From Streptomyces sp. Ru71 (lineage in GTDB: Bacteria; Actinomycetota; Actinomycetes; Streptomycetales; Streptomycetaceae), in the NCBI RefSeq assembly GCF_002920535.1, contig NZ_PQSS01000001.1:124001-188000 (forward strand): a DNA stretch of 64,000 nucleotides, given 5' to 3'. The translations under genes and the position numbers were made by a program. Positions 25,514 to 32,994 of this stretch are shown here, piece by piece. The notes beneath the pieces were generated by a model. That model searched no databases, was not told the DNA's origin, and worked only from the letters and a program-made list of their open reading frames with translations. Position 1 is the stretch's first letter. Each line of letters starts with the position of its first letter.

Positions 25514-26524
25514 GTGGACCTCGTGCTGTCGACGGACGCCGCGCTCGCCGCGGACAGGCTCGACCGCTGGCGGGCCGCCCTCGCCACGGCCCTGGGCCCG
25601 ATGGCCGTGACACCCCACGGCAGCGGACCTCTCACCGGCCGGATCACCGGCCGCCGCCTCGGACATCTGCCCGTCTGCTCCATCGAGGCCGACGGCCAGC
25701 GCGTCAGCCGGAGGGGACCGGGGGAGGCGTGCGTGGCGCTGCTCGTGCTGACGGCGGGCACGGTGACCCTGATCCAGGACGGCCGCAGCGCCGTCGCGGG
25801 CGCCGGTGACCTGCTCGCCTACGACACGGCACGGCCGTACACCCTGGACTTCCCCGAGCGGTTCGCCTGCCACATCGTCCACCTGCCCCGCCGCGGACTG
25901 GACGTCACCGACCGGGAACTGCGCCGGGTCACCGTGACCGCCGTGAGCGGGACGGGCGGGATCGGGGCGATCCTCAGCCCCTTTCTCACCCGGCTGCTGA
26001 ACTCGGCGGACTCCTACGCCCCCGCCGTCGCGACGCGGCTCGCGGCCGGTGTGGAGGACCTCTTCGGCACGCTGGTGGCCGAACGCTCCTCGGCCGACGG
26101 CGCCGACGACGGGCGCGGCGACCTCGTGCCGCGCATCCGCGCGCACATCGACCGCCATCTGGCGGACCCCGCTCTGGCACCGGAGTCCGTGGCCGCGGCC
26201 CACCACATCTCCGTGCGCTATCTGCACCGGCTGTTCGAGGACGAGGGCATCACCGTCGCCCGGCTCATCCAGCGCCGCCGCCTGGAGGAATGCGCGCGGG
26301 AGCTGGCCCGCGGCGGCCGGGCCGCGCTCACCGTCGCCGCGATCGCGCACCGCTGGGGCTTCGCCGACCCCGCCCACTTCAGCCGGGCGTTCCGCCGCGT
26401 CCACGGGCACTCGCCTCGGGAATGGCGCAGGCTCGGCACTGTGAACACCCGTATCCGCGACGGTGGCCTCCCCCAGGACGTCACCGTCACCGAAGCCGGC
26501 GGGGACGTGTCCCGTGCCGCCTGA
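25514..26524 (+). CDS. AraC-family transcriptional regulator (AraC-binding-like N terminus)
   Basis: A 336-residue regulator. The N-terminal cupin-like sensor domain (to about 190) matches the AraC_binding_2 type (GTVTLIQDGRSAVAGAGDLLAYDTARPYTLDFPE). The C-terminal double HTH spans about 205-310: SVAAAHHISVRYLHRLFEDEGITVARLIQRRRLEECAREL, then RWGFADPAHFSRAFRRVHG. The GTG at 25514 is preferred because GAGAGGGGAG precedes it. A second, similar AraC gene starts 44 bp downstream, indicating tandem duplication. Target unknown. Confidence 0.83.
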   Translation: MDLVLSTDAALAADRLDRWRAALATALGPMAVTPHGSGPLTGRITGRRLGHLPVCSIEADGQRVSRRGPGEACVALLVLTAGTVTLIQDGRSAVAGAGDLLAYDTARPYTLDFPERFACHIVHLPRRGLDVTDRELRRVTVTAVSGTGGIGAILSPFLTRLLNSADSYAPAVATRLAAGVEDLFGTLVAERSSADGADDGRGDLVPRIRAHIDRHLADPALAPESVAAAHHISVRYLHRLFEDEGITVARLIQRRRLEECARELARGGRAALTVAAIAHRWGFADPAHFSRAFRRVHGHSPREWRRLGTVNTRIRDGGLPQDVTVTEAGGDVSRAA

Positions 26525-26567
26525 CCCCGGCAGGACGGCGCTGCCGGACAGACAGGAGGGGGCCACC

Positions 26568-27521
26568 GTGTACGACGAGGTCGGCACAGCGGGGGTGCCA
26601 CCGGAGGACCGCGTACGGCACTGGGAGCGCGCGGTGCGGAGCCGGCTGGCTCCCGTGGAGGTCACGCCCCGAGCGGGGAACACGGACTTCGAGGGCACGA
26701 TCAGCGGCGGGGACGCCGGCTGTGTGCGTCTGCTGTCCATGCGGGCCACGCCCCTGGGGCTGAGCTGTACCGCCCGACCGGTGCCGGCCGGGCGGGACGA
26801 CGGGCCGGCGCTGATCCTGCAGGAGCAGGGCACCGCCACCGTCCGGCAGGACGGTCGCGCGGCCGTCGTACCCGCCGGGTGCATGGTGCTGCTGGATCTG
26901 GCCCGGCCCTTCCGGCTGGAACAGCACACGCCGTTCCACCTGTACGCCGTGCGGCTGCCCGAGCGCGCGCTGGGCCCTTCCGCGACCCATGTCCCGCGGG
27001 TCACGGGCCGCGCGTTCCCCGGGAGCGAGGGCGTGGGGGCACTGCTGCGCCCCTTCGCCACCGAGATGGCGTACGGCGCGGCCACGCTCGCCGGCCATGT
27101 CAGGGAACGTCTCGCCGGCAACCTCGTGGACCTGGTGGCCGCGCTCGTCGACGAGCAGGCACGGCTGCGCGGCGCGAAGGAACCGGTCACGGCCCGCGAG
27201 GAGTTGGTCGAGCGGATCCGAGCCCACATCGACACGCACTTGCGTGACCCGCGGCTGTCACCGGCACGCGTCGCCGAGGCGCACGGCATCTCGCTGCGCC
27301 GTCTCCATGTGCTGTTCGAGGGCGAGGACACCACCGTGCACCGGCTGGTCCAGCAGCGGCGGATCGAGGAGTGCGCACGCGAACTGCGGCGCCGCGCTTG
27401 TGCGAGCCGCAGCATCTCGGCGGTTGGCCGTGGCTGGGGATTCCGGAACGCGGCGCACTTCAGCCGCGCCTTCAGGTCCGTCTACGGCTGCTCACCGAGC
27501 GAGTGGCGTGCCGCGGTCTGA
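26568..27521 (+). CDS. AraC-family transcriptional regulator (paralogue)
   Basis: A 317-residue protein with the same layout as the preceding gene: sensor domain to about 190 (GTATVRQDGRAAVVPAGCMVLLDLARPF), then the AraC HTH (VAEAHGISLRRLHVLFEGEDTTVHRLVQQRRIEECAREL and WGFRNAAHFSRAFRSVYG). The second helix pair is less regular (RACASRSISAVGRGWGF, where the upstream copy has AALTVAAIAHRWGF), so DNA contacts may differ. GTG at 26568 follows AGGAGGGGG. The pair may be co-transcribed. Confidence 0.83.
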   Translation: MYDEVGTAGVPPEDRVRHWERAVRSRLAPVEVTPRAGNTDFEGTISGGDAGCVRLLSMRATPLGLSCTARPVPAGRDDGPALILQEQGTATVRQDGRAAVVPAGCMVLLDLARPFRLEQHTPFHLYAVRLPERALGPSATHVPRVTGRAFPGSEGVGALLRPFATEMAYGAATLAGHVRERLAGNLVDLVAALVDEQARLRGAKEPVTAREELVERIRAHIDTHLRDPRLSPARVAEAHGISLRRLHVLFEGEDTTVHRLVQQRRIEECARELRRRACASRSISAVGRGWGFRNAAHFSRAFRSVYGCSPSEWRAAV

Positions 27522-27552
27522 CACCTCGGCGCACGGGCCGTGCCGGCACTGC

Positions 27553-27590
27553 GGCGGAGTCTGCCGAGCGCGCCCCCGGCAGACCCCGCC
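27553..27590. terminator. Terminator hairpin between convergent araC and cbtA genes
   Basis: GGCGGAGTCTGCCG (27553-27566) pairs with CGGCAGACCCCGCC (27577-27590), 13 of 14 bp with one A-C mismatch and a 10-nt loop. Its position between two convergent genes suits a bidirectional terminator. Confidence 0.65.
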
Positions 27591-27608
27591 GTCGTGTGCT
27601 GTGACCGA

Positions 27609-28355
27609 TCAGGCGGTCAGTGCGGAGACCCGGCTCGCCGCCGCCCGCGGTTCGAGCACCCGCTCGGCCAGGAAGCCGAACAGCAGCCCGAACGCCGCCC
27701 ACAGGACCGCCTGGACGCCGATCGACGCCAGGCGGAACTCCCACAGGTCGGTGGCCGGGAAGCCCTTGGGCGCGTTGTCCCCGTGCGGCAGGACGACCAT
27801 CGCCACCGCCACGGCCGCGACGAATGCGACACCGGCGGTGATGGAGGCGTTCCAGTTGCCCCAGGCCGGGGCGAGCCTGCGGCCCAGCAGGATCGCGGCG
27901 AGGCCCAGCAGCAGGCTCAGCGCGATCATCAGGACGAACAGCAGGGTGCGTTTGCCGATCGTGTCCGGGTTGCCCACGGCAGGCGGGTTCGCCGGGTACT
28001 TCAGGATCGGCACGAGGTAGACGAGCAGGAAGCCGCCGAGACCGGTCAGCGCCGCCGTCGCCCGGGCGCCGAACCGGCCGATCCGGCCCAGCGCGAAGCA
28101 GAAGGCGAGCGCCGCGATGCCGCCGACGGCGACACCGAAGACGAGCACGCCCGTGGCGAGCCCTGCCGTCGACTGCACGGTACGGCTGACGAGTTCCTCA
28201 CCGCCGTGCTCGTGGGAGCCGGCCTCCTCGAACGCGATGGCCGCGTCCACGGGGCCTTCTCCGACCAGGTAGGCGAAGACGAAGGCGAGCACGCCGGCCG
28301 CGAGACCGGCGAGCATGCCGCGCACCAGCAAGGTGCGCACGGTGACGGAGTTCAT
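27609..28355 (-). CDS. cbtA: CbtA family membrane protein (cobalt transporter subunit)
   Basis: A 248-residue membrane protein with about six hydrophobic segments, matching CbtA, predicted together with CbtB to be a cobalt transporter linked to cobalamin. It begins with MNSVTVRTLLVRGMLAGLAAGVLAFVFA in pieces typical of the family and contains the SHEHGGEE loop and the cytosolic GKRTLLFVL segment. Met at 28355 has GGAG upstream and matches the family start; the frame opens further up at 28430 within cbtB. It lies 13 bp behind cbtB, under the upstream cobalamin riboswitch. Confidence 0.88.
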   Translation of the reverse strand: MNSVTVRTLLVRGMLAGLAAGVLAFVFAYLVGEGPVDAAIAFEEAGSHEHGGEELVSRTVQSTAGLATGVLVFGVAVGGIAALAFCFALGRIGRFGARATAALTGLGGFLLVYLVPILKYPANPPAVGNPDTIGKRTLLFVLMIALSLLLGLAAILLGRRLAPAWGNWNASITAGVAFVAAVAVAMVVLPHGDNAPKGFPATDLWEFRLASIGVQAVLWAAFGLLFGFLAERVLEPRAAASRVSALTA

Positions 28356-28368
28356 GAGGGGTGCTCCG

Positions 28369-28587
28369 TCAGTGGCAGGGGAAGCCGAGAAGGTGGCGGG
28401 CGTCGTGCACCCACTCGTGCACGCCCTCACCGGAGACCAGTGCGGTGGCGCCCTGTTCGGCGCCGACGAAGTACAGCAGGACCAGCATCAGGACGCCGAA
28501 GAAGACGGCCCACGGGGCGAGCGTCCGCAGCGGCAGCGGAGTGAGGGACTGGGTGGTGGGGGTGGGGGCGGCAGTGGACTGCGCCAT
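28369..28587 (-). CDS. cbtB: CbtB family small membrane protein
   Basis: A 72-residue protein with one transmembrane helix (AVFFGVLMLVLLYFVG) and a C-terminal tail with metal-binding potential (HEWVHDARHLLGFPCH: four His and one Cys). This is the CbtB pattern, where the His-rich tail probably binds cobalt. GAGGAGG lies just before the ATG. The upstream RNA folds as a cobalamin riboswitch, so expression should fall when cobalamin is plentiful. Confidence 0.9.
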   Translation of the reverse strand: MAQSTAAPTPTTQSLTPLPLRTLAPWAVFFGVLMLVLLYFVGAEQGATALVSGEGVHEWVHDARHLLGFPCH

Positions 28588-28635
28588 GGCGAGACCTCCT
28601 CGGGAACATCGCGTCCCGCATCGTGTGGAGCACGC

Positions 28636-28738
28636 GACGACGGCGTTGGGTCTGACTCACCACCACCTCCGGTGGAGGGGTGGCACACAGTGGCGCGACC
28701 GTGCCGGGCTTGCACCGGACTTCCGTGGCGCCGTCGTC
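28636..28738 (-). promoter_or_regulatory. Cobalamin riboswitch upstream of cbtBA
   Basis: On the minus strand the RNA has the diagnostic core GGAAGTCCGGTGCAAGCCC followed by GGCACGG and CGCCACTGTG, then a B12-box-like GAGTCAGACCC. The closing helix P1 is visible: GACGACGGC (28738-28730) pairs perfectly with GCCGTCGTC (28644-28636). The element is only about 103 nt, so the large peripheral arms of long cobalamin riboswitches are absent. GCGGGA and TCCCG flank the cbtB ribosome binding site downstream, so translation control is possible. Cobalamin sensing is established for this motif; the exact fold is inferred. Confidence 0.88.
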
Positions 28739-28838
28739 CTTGTCGCCCCAGATGGTAGGGGCAATACGGAGTCCGGCCAACATGGCGTACGCCACCTACG
28801 ATGAACCGCTGACGGCGGACCCCGGCGAAGGGACGGTC

Positions 28839-29399
28839 ATGACCATCCGGCTCACCCTGCTGCGGAGCGCCGCGCCCGTGGAGCACGAGGCGGCCTTCGC
28901 CTCGGACACGCCCCTGGACGAACGGGCGCTGCACCAGGCCCGGTCGATCGCCCCGTCCCTTCCCCCGGCCACCACCTGCCGCACGGCGCCCTCGCGGCGG
29001 TGCGCGCAGACGGCTCACGCCCTGGGCGTGGCGGACGCGCGGACCGAACCGGCGCTGCGCGACGCCGACATGGGCCGCTGGCGGGGCCGCACGCCCGGCG
29101 AGGTGGCCGCCGACGACGCCGAGGCTCTGGCCCGGTGGATGTCCGATCCCCACGCGGCCCCGCACGGGGGCGAGTCCGTCGCGGCCGTGTGCGCCCGGGT
29201 CGCCTCCTGGCTGGACGACATGCCGGCCGATGCCGGCCGGGTGCTGGCCGTGGTGGAGCAGTCGGTGGCCCGCGCCGCACTGATCCACGCCCTGAACGCC
29301 CCACTCGCCGCCTTCTGGCGCATCGACGTCCCTCCCCTGTCCGCCGTCCATCTGACCGGGCGCGACGGCCGCTGGAACCTGCGCATGGGAGCCGTCTAG
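28839..29399 (+). CDS. Histidine-phosphatase-fold protein lacking both catalytic histidines
   Basis: A 186-residue protein of the phosphoglycerate mutase/CobC-like superfamily. The fold signatures are present: DADMGRWRGRTPGEVA (compare the DFGRWEG motif of alpha-ribazole phosphatases), HGGESVAAVCARV and the C-terminal core. The catalytic RHG is LLRSAA (R9-S10-A11), so the phosphorylated His is Ser. The second catalytic His region reads VVEQSVARAA (E140-Q141), with no His. It is therefore probably not a phosphatase and may bind a cobalamin precursor or regulate. It is divergent from riboswitch-controlled cbtBA. The Met at 28839 follows GAAGGGA; an upstream ATG at 28782 is possible. Confidence 0.8.
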   Translation: MTIRLTLLRSAAPVEHEAAFASDTPLDERALHQARSIAPSLPPATTCRTAPSRRCAQTAHALGVADARTEPALRDADMGRWRGRTPGEVAADDAEALARWMSDPHAAPHGGESVAAVCARVASWLDDMPADAGRVLAVVEQSVARAALIHALNAPLAAFWRIDVPPLSAVHLTGRDGRWNLRMGAV

Positions 29400-29419
29400 C
29401 GAGCGGCCCGGGTCCGCGG

Positions 29420-30697
29420 CTAGGGGCGTTCGCCGGCCGGGAGGGAGGAGGACGACGGGGCGTCGACGGGGCGGCCGGGGGCCGGTGCGGTTGGTCGGGA
29501 CGCGGGTTCCGGCCTGCCGCGGCGCCCGGTGTTCGCGACGAGGCTGGTGAGGGCGCCGGCGAGGAGCCCCCAGAAGGCGGACCCGATGCCGAGAACCGTG
29601 ACGCCGGACGCGGCGGCGAGGAAGGTGACGACCGCGGCCTCCCGCGACGCCTTGTCGGCCAGGGCCGTGGCCAGGCTGTTCTCGATGGTGGCCAGCAGGC
29701 CGACGCCGGCCGTTGAGAGGACGAGGGCCTGCGGCATGGCGGTCAGCAGCGCGGCGACCGTGGCGCCGAAGAGGCCGACGCAGAGGTAGAAGAACCCGGC
29801 CCACACGGCCGCCGTATAGCGTTTGGCGCGGTCGGGATGGGCCTCCTTGCCGGTGCAGATCGCGGCGGTGATGGCGGCGAGGTTGATCCCGAACGCGCCG
29901 AACGGAGCGAGCAGGGCGTTCACCGCGCCCGTCCAGGTCATCAGCGGGGAGACCGGCACGTCGTATCCGGAGCCGCGCAGTACGGCGACGCCGGGCAGGT
30001 TCTGCGAGGCCATCGTCACCACGAACAGCGGCACACCGACCCCGAGCAGCACCTTCGGGTCGAAGTCCGGGGCGACGAGGACCGGAGTGGCGAGCGAGAT
30101 CCGCAGGTGCTCCAGGTGCCACTGGCCGGTGAGGGTGGTGGCGAGGACGCCGCCGGCGAGGGCGGCGAGCACCGCGTACCGGGGCAGGAAACGCCTCGCC
30201 AGGAGGTAGAGCACGAACACCGGGAACGCGATGGCGAAGCCGTCGTGCATGGTGCTGAACAGGCCGGTCCCGAACCGCAGCAGGACCCCGGCGAGCAGGG
30301 CCGAGGCCAGCGGGACCGGGATGCGGTCCATGGCGCGGGCGAACCATCCGGTCACGCCGGTGACGGCGATGAGCAGGCCGGAGAAGACGAACGCGCCGAC
30401 GGCCTGCCCCATCGGCACCCCGGTGAGGCCGGTCGCGAGCAGGGCCGCGCCGGGCGTCGACCAGGCCGTGACGACCGGGGCACGGAAGCGCAGGGAGAGG
30501 CCCACGCAGGTGACGGCCAGCCCGACGCCCAGCGCGAGCATCCAGGAGCCGGTCTCGCGCGGGCCGGCGCCCGCGGCCTTCGCCGCGGTGAACACGAGCG
30601 CGGCCGAACTGGTGACGCCCACGGTGACGGCGATCAGACCGGCGGCCACGGCCGACGGCGGGGCGGCCGCGCGTATCCGGGCGGGGATGAAGGACAT
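29420..30697 (-). CDS. benE: BenE-family transporter (benzoate/H+ symporter type)
   Basis: A 425-residue inner-membrane protein with about 12 hydrophobic helices. It matches BenE transporters: TAWSTPGAALLAT, VPVPLASALLAGVLLRFG in parts, and the conserved FGAFGINLAAITAAICTGKEAHPD. The family imports aromatic acids such as benzoate with protons. No benzoate catabolic genes are in the window, so the substrate is uncertain. The Pro/Ser-rich C-terminal tail (about 35 residues) is probably disordered. It is divergent from an XRE-cupin regulator across a 30-bp palindrome that likely controls both. Confidence 0.9.
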   Translation of the reverse strand: MSFIPARIRAAAPPSAVAAGLIAVTVGVTSSAALVFTAAKAAGAGPRETGSWMLALGVGLAVTCVGLSLRFRAPVVTAWSTPGAALLATGLTGVPMGQAVGAFVFSGLLIAVTGVTGWFARAMDRIPVPLASALLAGVLLRFGTGLFSTMHDGFAIAFPVFVLYLLARRFLPRYAVLAALAGGVLATTLTGQWHLEHLRISLATPVLVAPDFDPKVLLGVGVPLFVVTMASQNLPGVAVLRGSGYDVPVSPLMTWTGAVNALLAPFGAFGINLAAITAAICTGKEAHPDRAKRYTAAVWAGFFYLCVGLFGATVAALLTAMPQALVLSTAGVGLLATIENSLATALADKASREAAVVTFLAAASGVTVLGIGSAFWGLLAGALTSLVANTGRRGRPEPASRPTAPAPGRPVDAPSSSSLPAGERP

Positions 30698-30715
30698 GGA
30701 GGGCTACCTTGCTCG

Positions 30716-30745
30716 TTCCATAAACAGAACGTTCTGTTTGTGGAA
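30716..30745. promoter_or_regulatory. 30-bp operator palindrome between benE and the XRE-cupin gene
   Basis: TTCCATAAACAGAAC followed directly by GTTCTGTTTGTGGAA: 14 of 15 base pairs match with no spacer. It is 19 bp upstream of the benE start and 95 bp upstream of the regulator start. It is AT-rich in a GC-rich region. It very likely binds the divergent XRE-cupin regulator. Confidence 0.8.
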
Positions 30746-30840
30746 CACTAAGCGGGGGCGGTGAGAGGCGTCAACCACGGCGGGCGCCCACAACCGCAGG
30801 CGTCAACAACGGCAGGCGGCGACGGGAGCACGGTGCGGCG

Positions 30841-31386
30841 ATGGGGCTGAACGAGGAAGTGGGGCGCAGGCTCCGCGAACTGCGCACGGCCCGGGGCCTT
30901 TCCCTCTCGGAGCTGTCCCGGCGCTCCGGAGTGGGCAAGGGCACCCTCTCGGAGCTGGAGAGCGGCTCCCGCAACCCCACCCTGGAGACCCTCTACGCGC
31001 TGACCACGGCACTCAACCGGCCGCTCAGCGCCGTACTCAGCGACGACCCGCCGCCGAACGCCGAGCGGCACGAAGGCGCGGTGTCCGGCAGTGCCGTCAC
31101 CGCCGTCCTGATCGAGCGGCACGAGGACGACGACGCGGTCACCGACATCTTCCGGATCACCATCGCCGCCGGCGCCACCCAGGAGTCGGCCGCGCACGTG
31201 GCGGGCACGACGGAGACGCTGATGATCCTCAGCGGCACGGCCGTCGTCGGAGTCCTGGACGCGCCCACCAGCGTCGGCCCCGGCACCTCGGTGTCCTGGC
31301 CGGCCGACACGGCCCACCTCTACAGCGCCCCGCACGGCACCGTGCACGGCATTCTCTTCGTCCGCTACCCGGCCGCCACGCTCTGA
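30841..31386 (+). CDS. XRE-HTH regulator with C-terminal cupin sensor domain
   Basis: A 181-residue regulator: XRE HTH (about 6-65: RRLRELRTARGLSLSELSRRSGVGKGTLSELESGSRNPT in parts) plus a single-strand cupin domain (about 100-178). Members of this architecture usually control a neighbouring transporter or catabolic gene in response to its substrate. ATG at 30841 has a weak upstream site. Divergence from benE and the palindrome at 30716-30745 point to control of benE and itself. Confidence 0.88.
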   Translation: MGLNEEVGRRLRELRTARGLSLSELSRRSGVGKGTLSELESGSRNPTLETLYALTTALNRPLSAVLSDDPPPNAERHEGAVSGSAVTAVLIERHEDDDAVTDIFRITIAAGATQESAAHVAGTTETLMILSGTAVVGVLDAPTSVGPGTSVSWPADTAHLYSAPHGTVHGILFVRYPAATL

Positions 31387-31405
31387 CCCCGAACGCCACC
31401 CCGCC

Positions 31406-32632
31406 CTACAGCGCACTCCTCTCACGCCACTCGTCCCACCCCGCGTTCCAGTCGCCCAGTCCGTTGTTCAGGGCCACCCGGCCCTTGGTCTCGGCGCCCT
31501 TGACCTCGAAGGGGTCGCCGACGGTGGTGTGCTCGTAGAGCCAGCGAGCGTCGGCGTCGCTCATGCCGATGCACCCGTGGCTGCGGTTGGCCCGGCCGAA
31601 GTACGCCGCGTTCCACGGCGCCGCGTGCGCGTAGGTCCCCGACCAGGTCAGCCGCATCGCGTAGTCCACCTTCTGGTCGTAGGCGTCGCCGAGGCCCACG
31701 GTCTCGGAGTTCATGCGGATCGAACCCTCCTTGGCCATCACGACCTCCGTGCCGCGCCAGGAGCCCGTCTCGGGGCCTGGAGTCCCCCCGGACACGGGGA
31801 AGGTCCGCACGGTCTTGCCGTCGCGCTCCACGGTGAGCTGCTTGCGGTCGAGGTCGACCTTGACCACCTGCCGGGCGCCGACGGTGAAGGCGACCCGGTA
31901 GTCACGTACGAACCAGCCGCCGTCCGATCCCGAGTCGGTGCCGTTCAGCCGCGCGTCCAGGGTCACCTCGGTGCCGGGGCGCCAGTACTCCTTCGGGCGC
32001 CAGTCCACCCGGTCCTTGCCGGACCAGTCCTTCATCCAGCCCCAGGAGCCCACGGTGCCGTTGGAGGTGGTGACCTTCAACTGGCGTTCCACCGCCGCCT
32101 TGTTGCTCACCGGGCGGTCGAAGACCAGCGAGATCGGCTGGGCCACGCCGACCGTGGTGGCGTCACCCGGCCGCCAGTCCACCTTGTTCACCCGCTCGGC
32201 GGCCGCCGTGGTGAAGGACGTCCGCGACCGGCCCGGCGTGCCGTCGTCGGTGCGGGTGACGGTCACGATCGTGTACGTGGTGCCGGGTGCGGCGTTGCGG
32301 TCGGACGTCCACGCCCGGTGATCGCCCGACAGCGCCCCGGAGAGCCGGCCGCCCTTCGCGTCGGTGACGGTGACCGAGGCGAGGGTGCCGCCCCGGGCCG
32401 TGACCCGGACCGGCTCGCCGGCCTTCGCCCGACTCCCTTGCGGTGACACGGTCACCGCCGCCGCACCTCCCCTCTTCGCGTCCTGCTTCCCGGCGGACGG
32501 ATCGCCGGAGGAGCAGGACGACAGAGCGGCGCTCAGCAGGACGGCGGCCGCGGCGGCGCCGGCCGCCCGTGCGTGCGGGCGGGCCGCGCGCAGAGGGCCG
32601 ACGGGCAGGGGTCCGACACGTATCGGGCTCAA
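31406..32632 (-). CDS. L,D-transpeptidase lipoprotein with Ig-like domains
   Basis: A 408-residue cell-wall enzyme that makes 3-3 cross-links in peptidoglycan. It has a lipoprotein signal with lipobox LSSC (lipidated C40), two Ig-like domains of the LdtMt type (about 60-260; ISLVFDRPVSNK is the shared motif) and a C-terminal YkuD catalytic domain with RANRSHGCIGMSDADARWLY, containing the catalytic His and Cys. The start is TTG at 32632: GGAGG lies 6 nt upstream, and this places the signal peptide correctly; the frame stays open for another 184 codons without meaning. Divergent from the FemAB-like gene. Confidence 0.9.
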   Translation of the reverse strand: MSPIRVGPLPVGPLRAARPHARAAGAAAAAVLLSAALSSCSSGDPSAGKQDAKRGGAAAVTVSPQGSRAKAGEPVRVTARGGTLASVTVTDAKGGRLSGALSGDHRAWTSDRNAAPGTTYTIVTVTRTDDGTPGRSRTSFTTAAAERVNKVDWRPGDATTVGVAQPISLVFDRPVSNKAAVERQLKVTTSNGTVGSWGWMKDWSGKDRVDWRPKEYWRPGTEVTLDARLNGTDSGSDGGWFVRDYRVAFTVGARQVVKVDLDRKQLTVERDGKTVRTFPVSGGTPGPETGSWRGTEVVMAKEGSIRMNSETVGLGDAYDQKVDYAMRLTWSGTYAHAAPWNAAYFGRANRSHGCIGMSDADARWLYEHTTVGDPFEVKGAETKGRVALNNGLGDWNAGWDEWRERSAL

Positions 32633-32994
32633 CGAAAACCTCCGGGAAAGTCGGCGAGACGCCGGGACGGAGCCGACTGTAGGTCGCCGAATCCGCAGGA
32701 CAACGGCTCGCCGGTCGTGTGACGGCAGCTGCGGGGGAATGGTCATCGTCCCGTCACGGACACCGCGCGGGACGGTCATCCAGGACGGGAGCGGCCGGGC
32801 TTGCGGATTCCCGCGTGTCAGGCGTCGCCCGCGGCACGATGCCGCGGCCCGCCGTGACAGCCGCCGCACCGCAACGGTCACGGTCCGGTCACATGCGCCG
32901 CGCGGCCCGGTCACGCACGGCTGTGAGCCTTCGACGCGTTCCGGGCCGCAGGGCCCGGTCCCCCTTCGACAGCAACGGCAACCAAGGAGGCGCG
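32633..32994. promoter_or_regulatory. Divergent control region with phased GTNAC repeats
   Basis: This 362-bp gap between the transpeptidase and FemAB-like genes has no convincing gene. Near the FemAB side GTCAC recurs at 32877-32881, 32888-32892 and 32910-32914 (intervals 11 and 22 bp), with GTGAC at 32854-32858. GTCAC-GGTCCG-GTCAC fits the GTNAC-N6-GTNAC form I recall for AfsQ1-type response regulators. A response regulator gene lies 3 kb downstream; binding is inferred. The rest shows nothing clear. Confidence 0.4.

Noticed and set aside
28488..30347. A 619-codon minus-strand frame over benE
   Set aside because: Out of frame with BenE, which has membrane helices and family motifs; this frame is Arg-rich and crosses the riboswitch.
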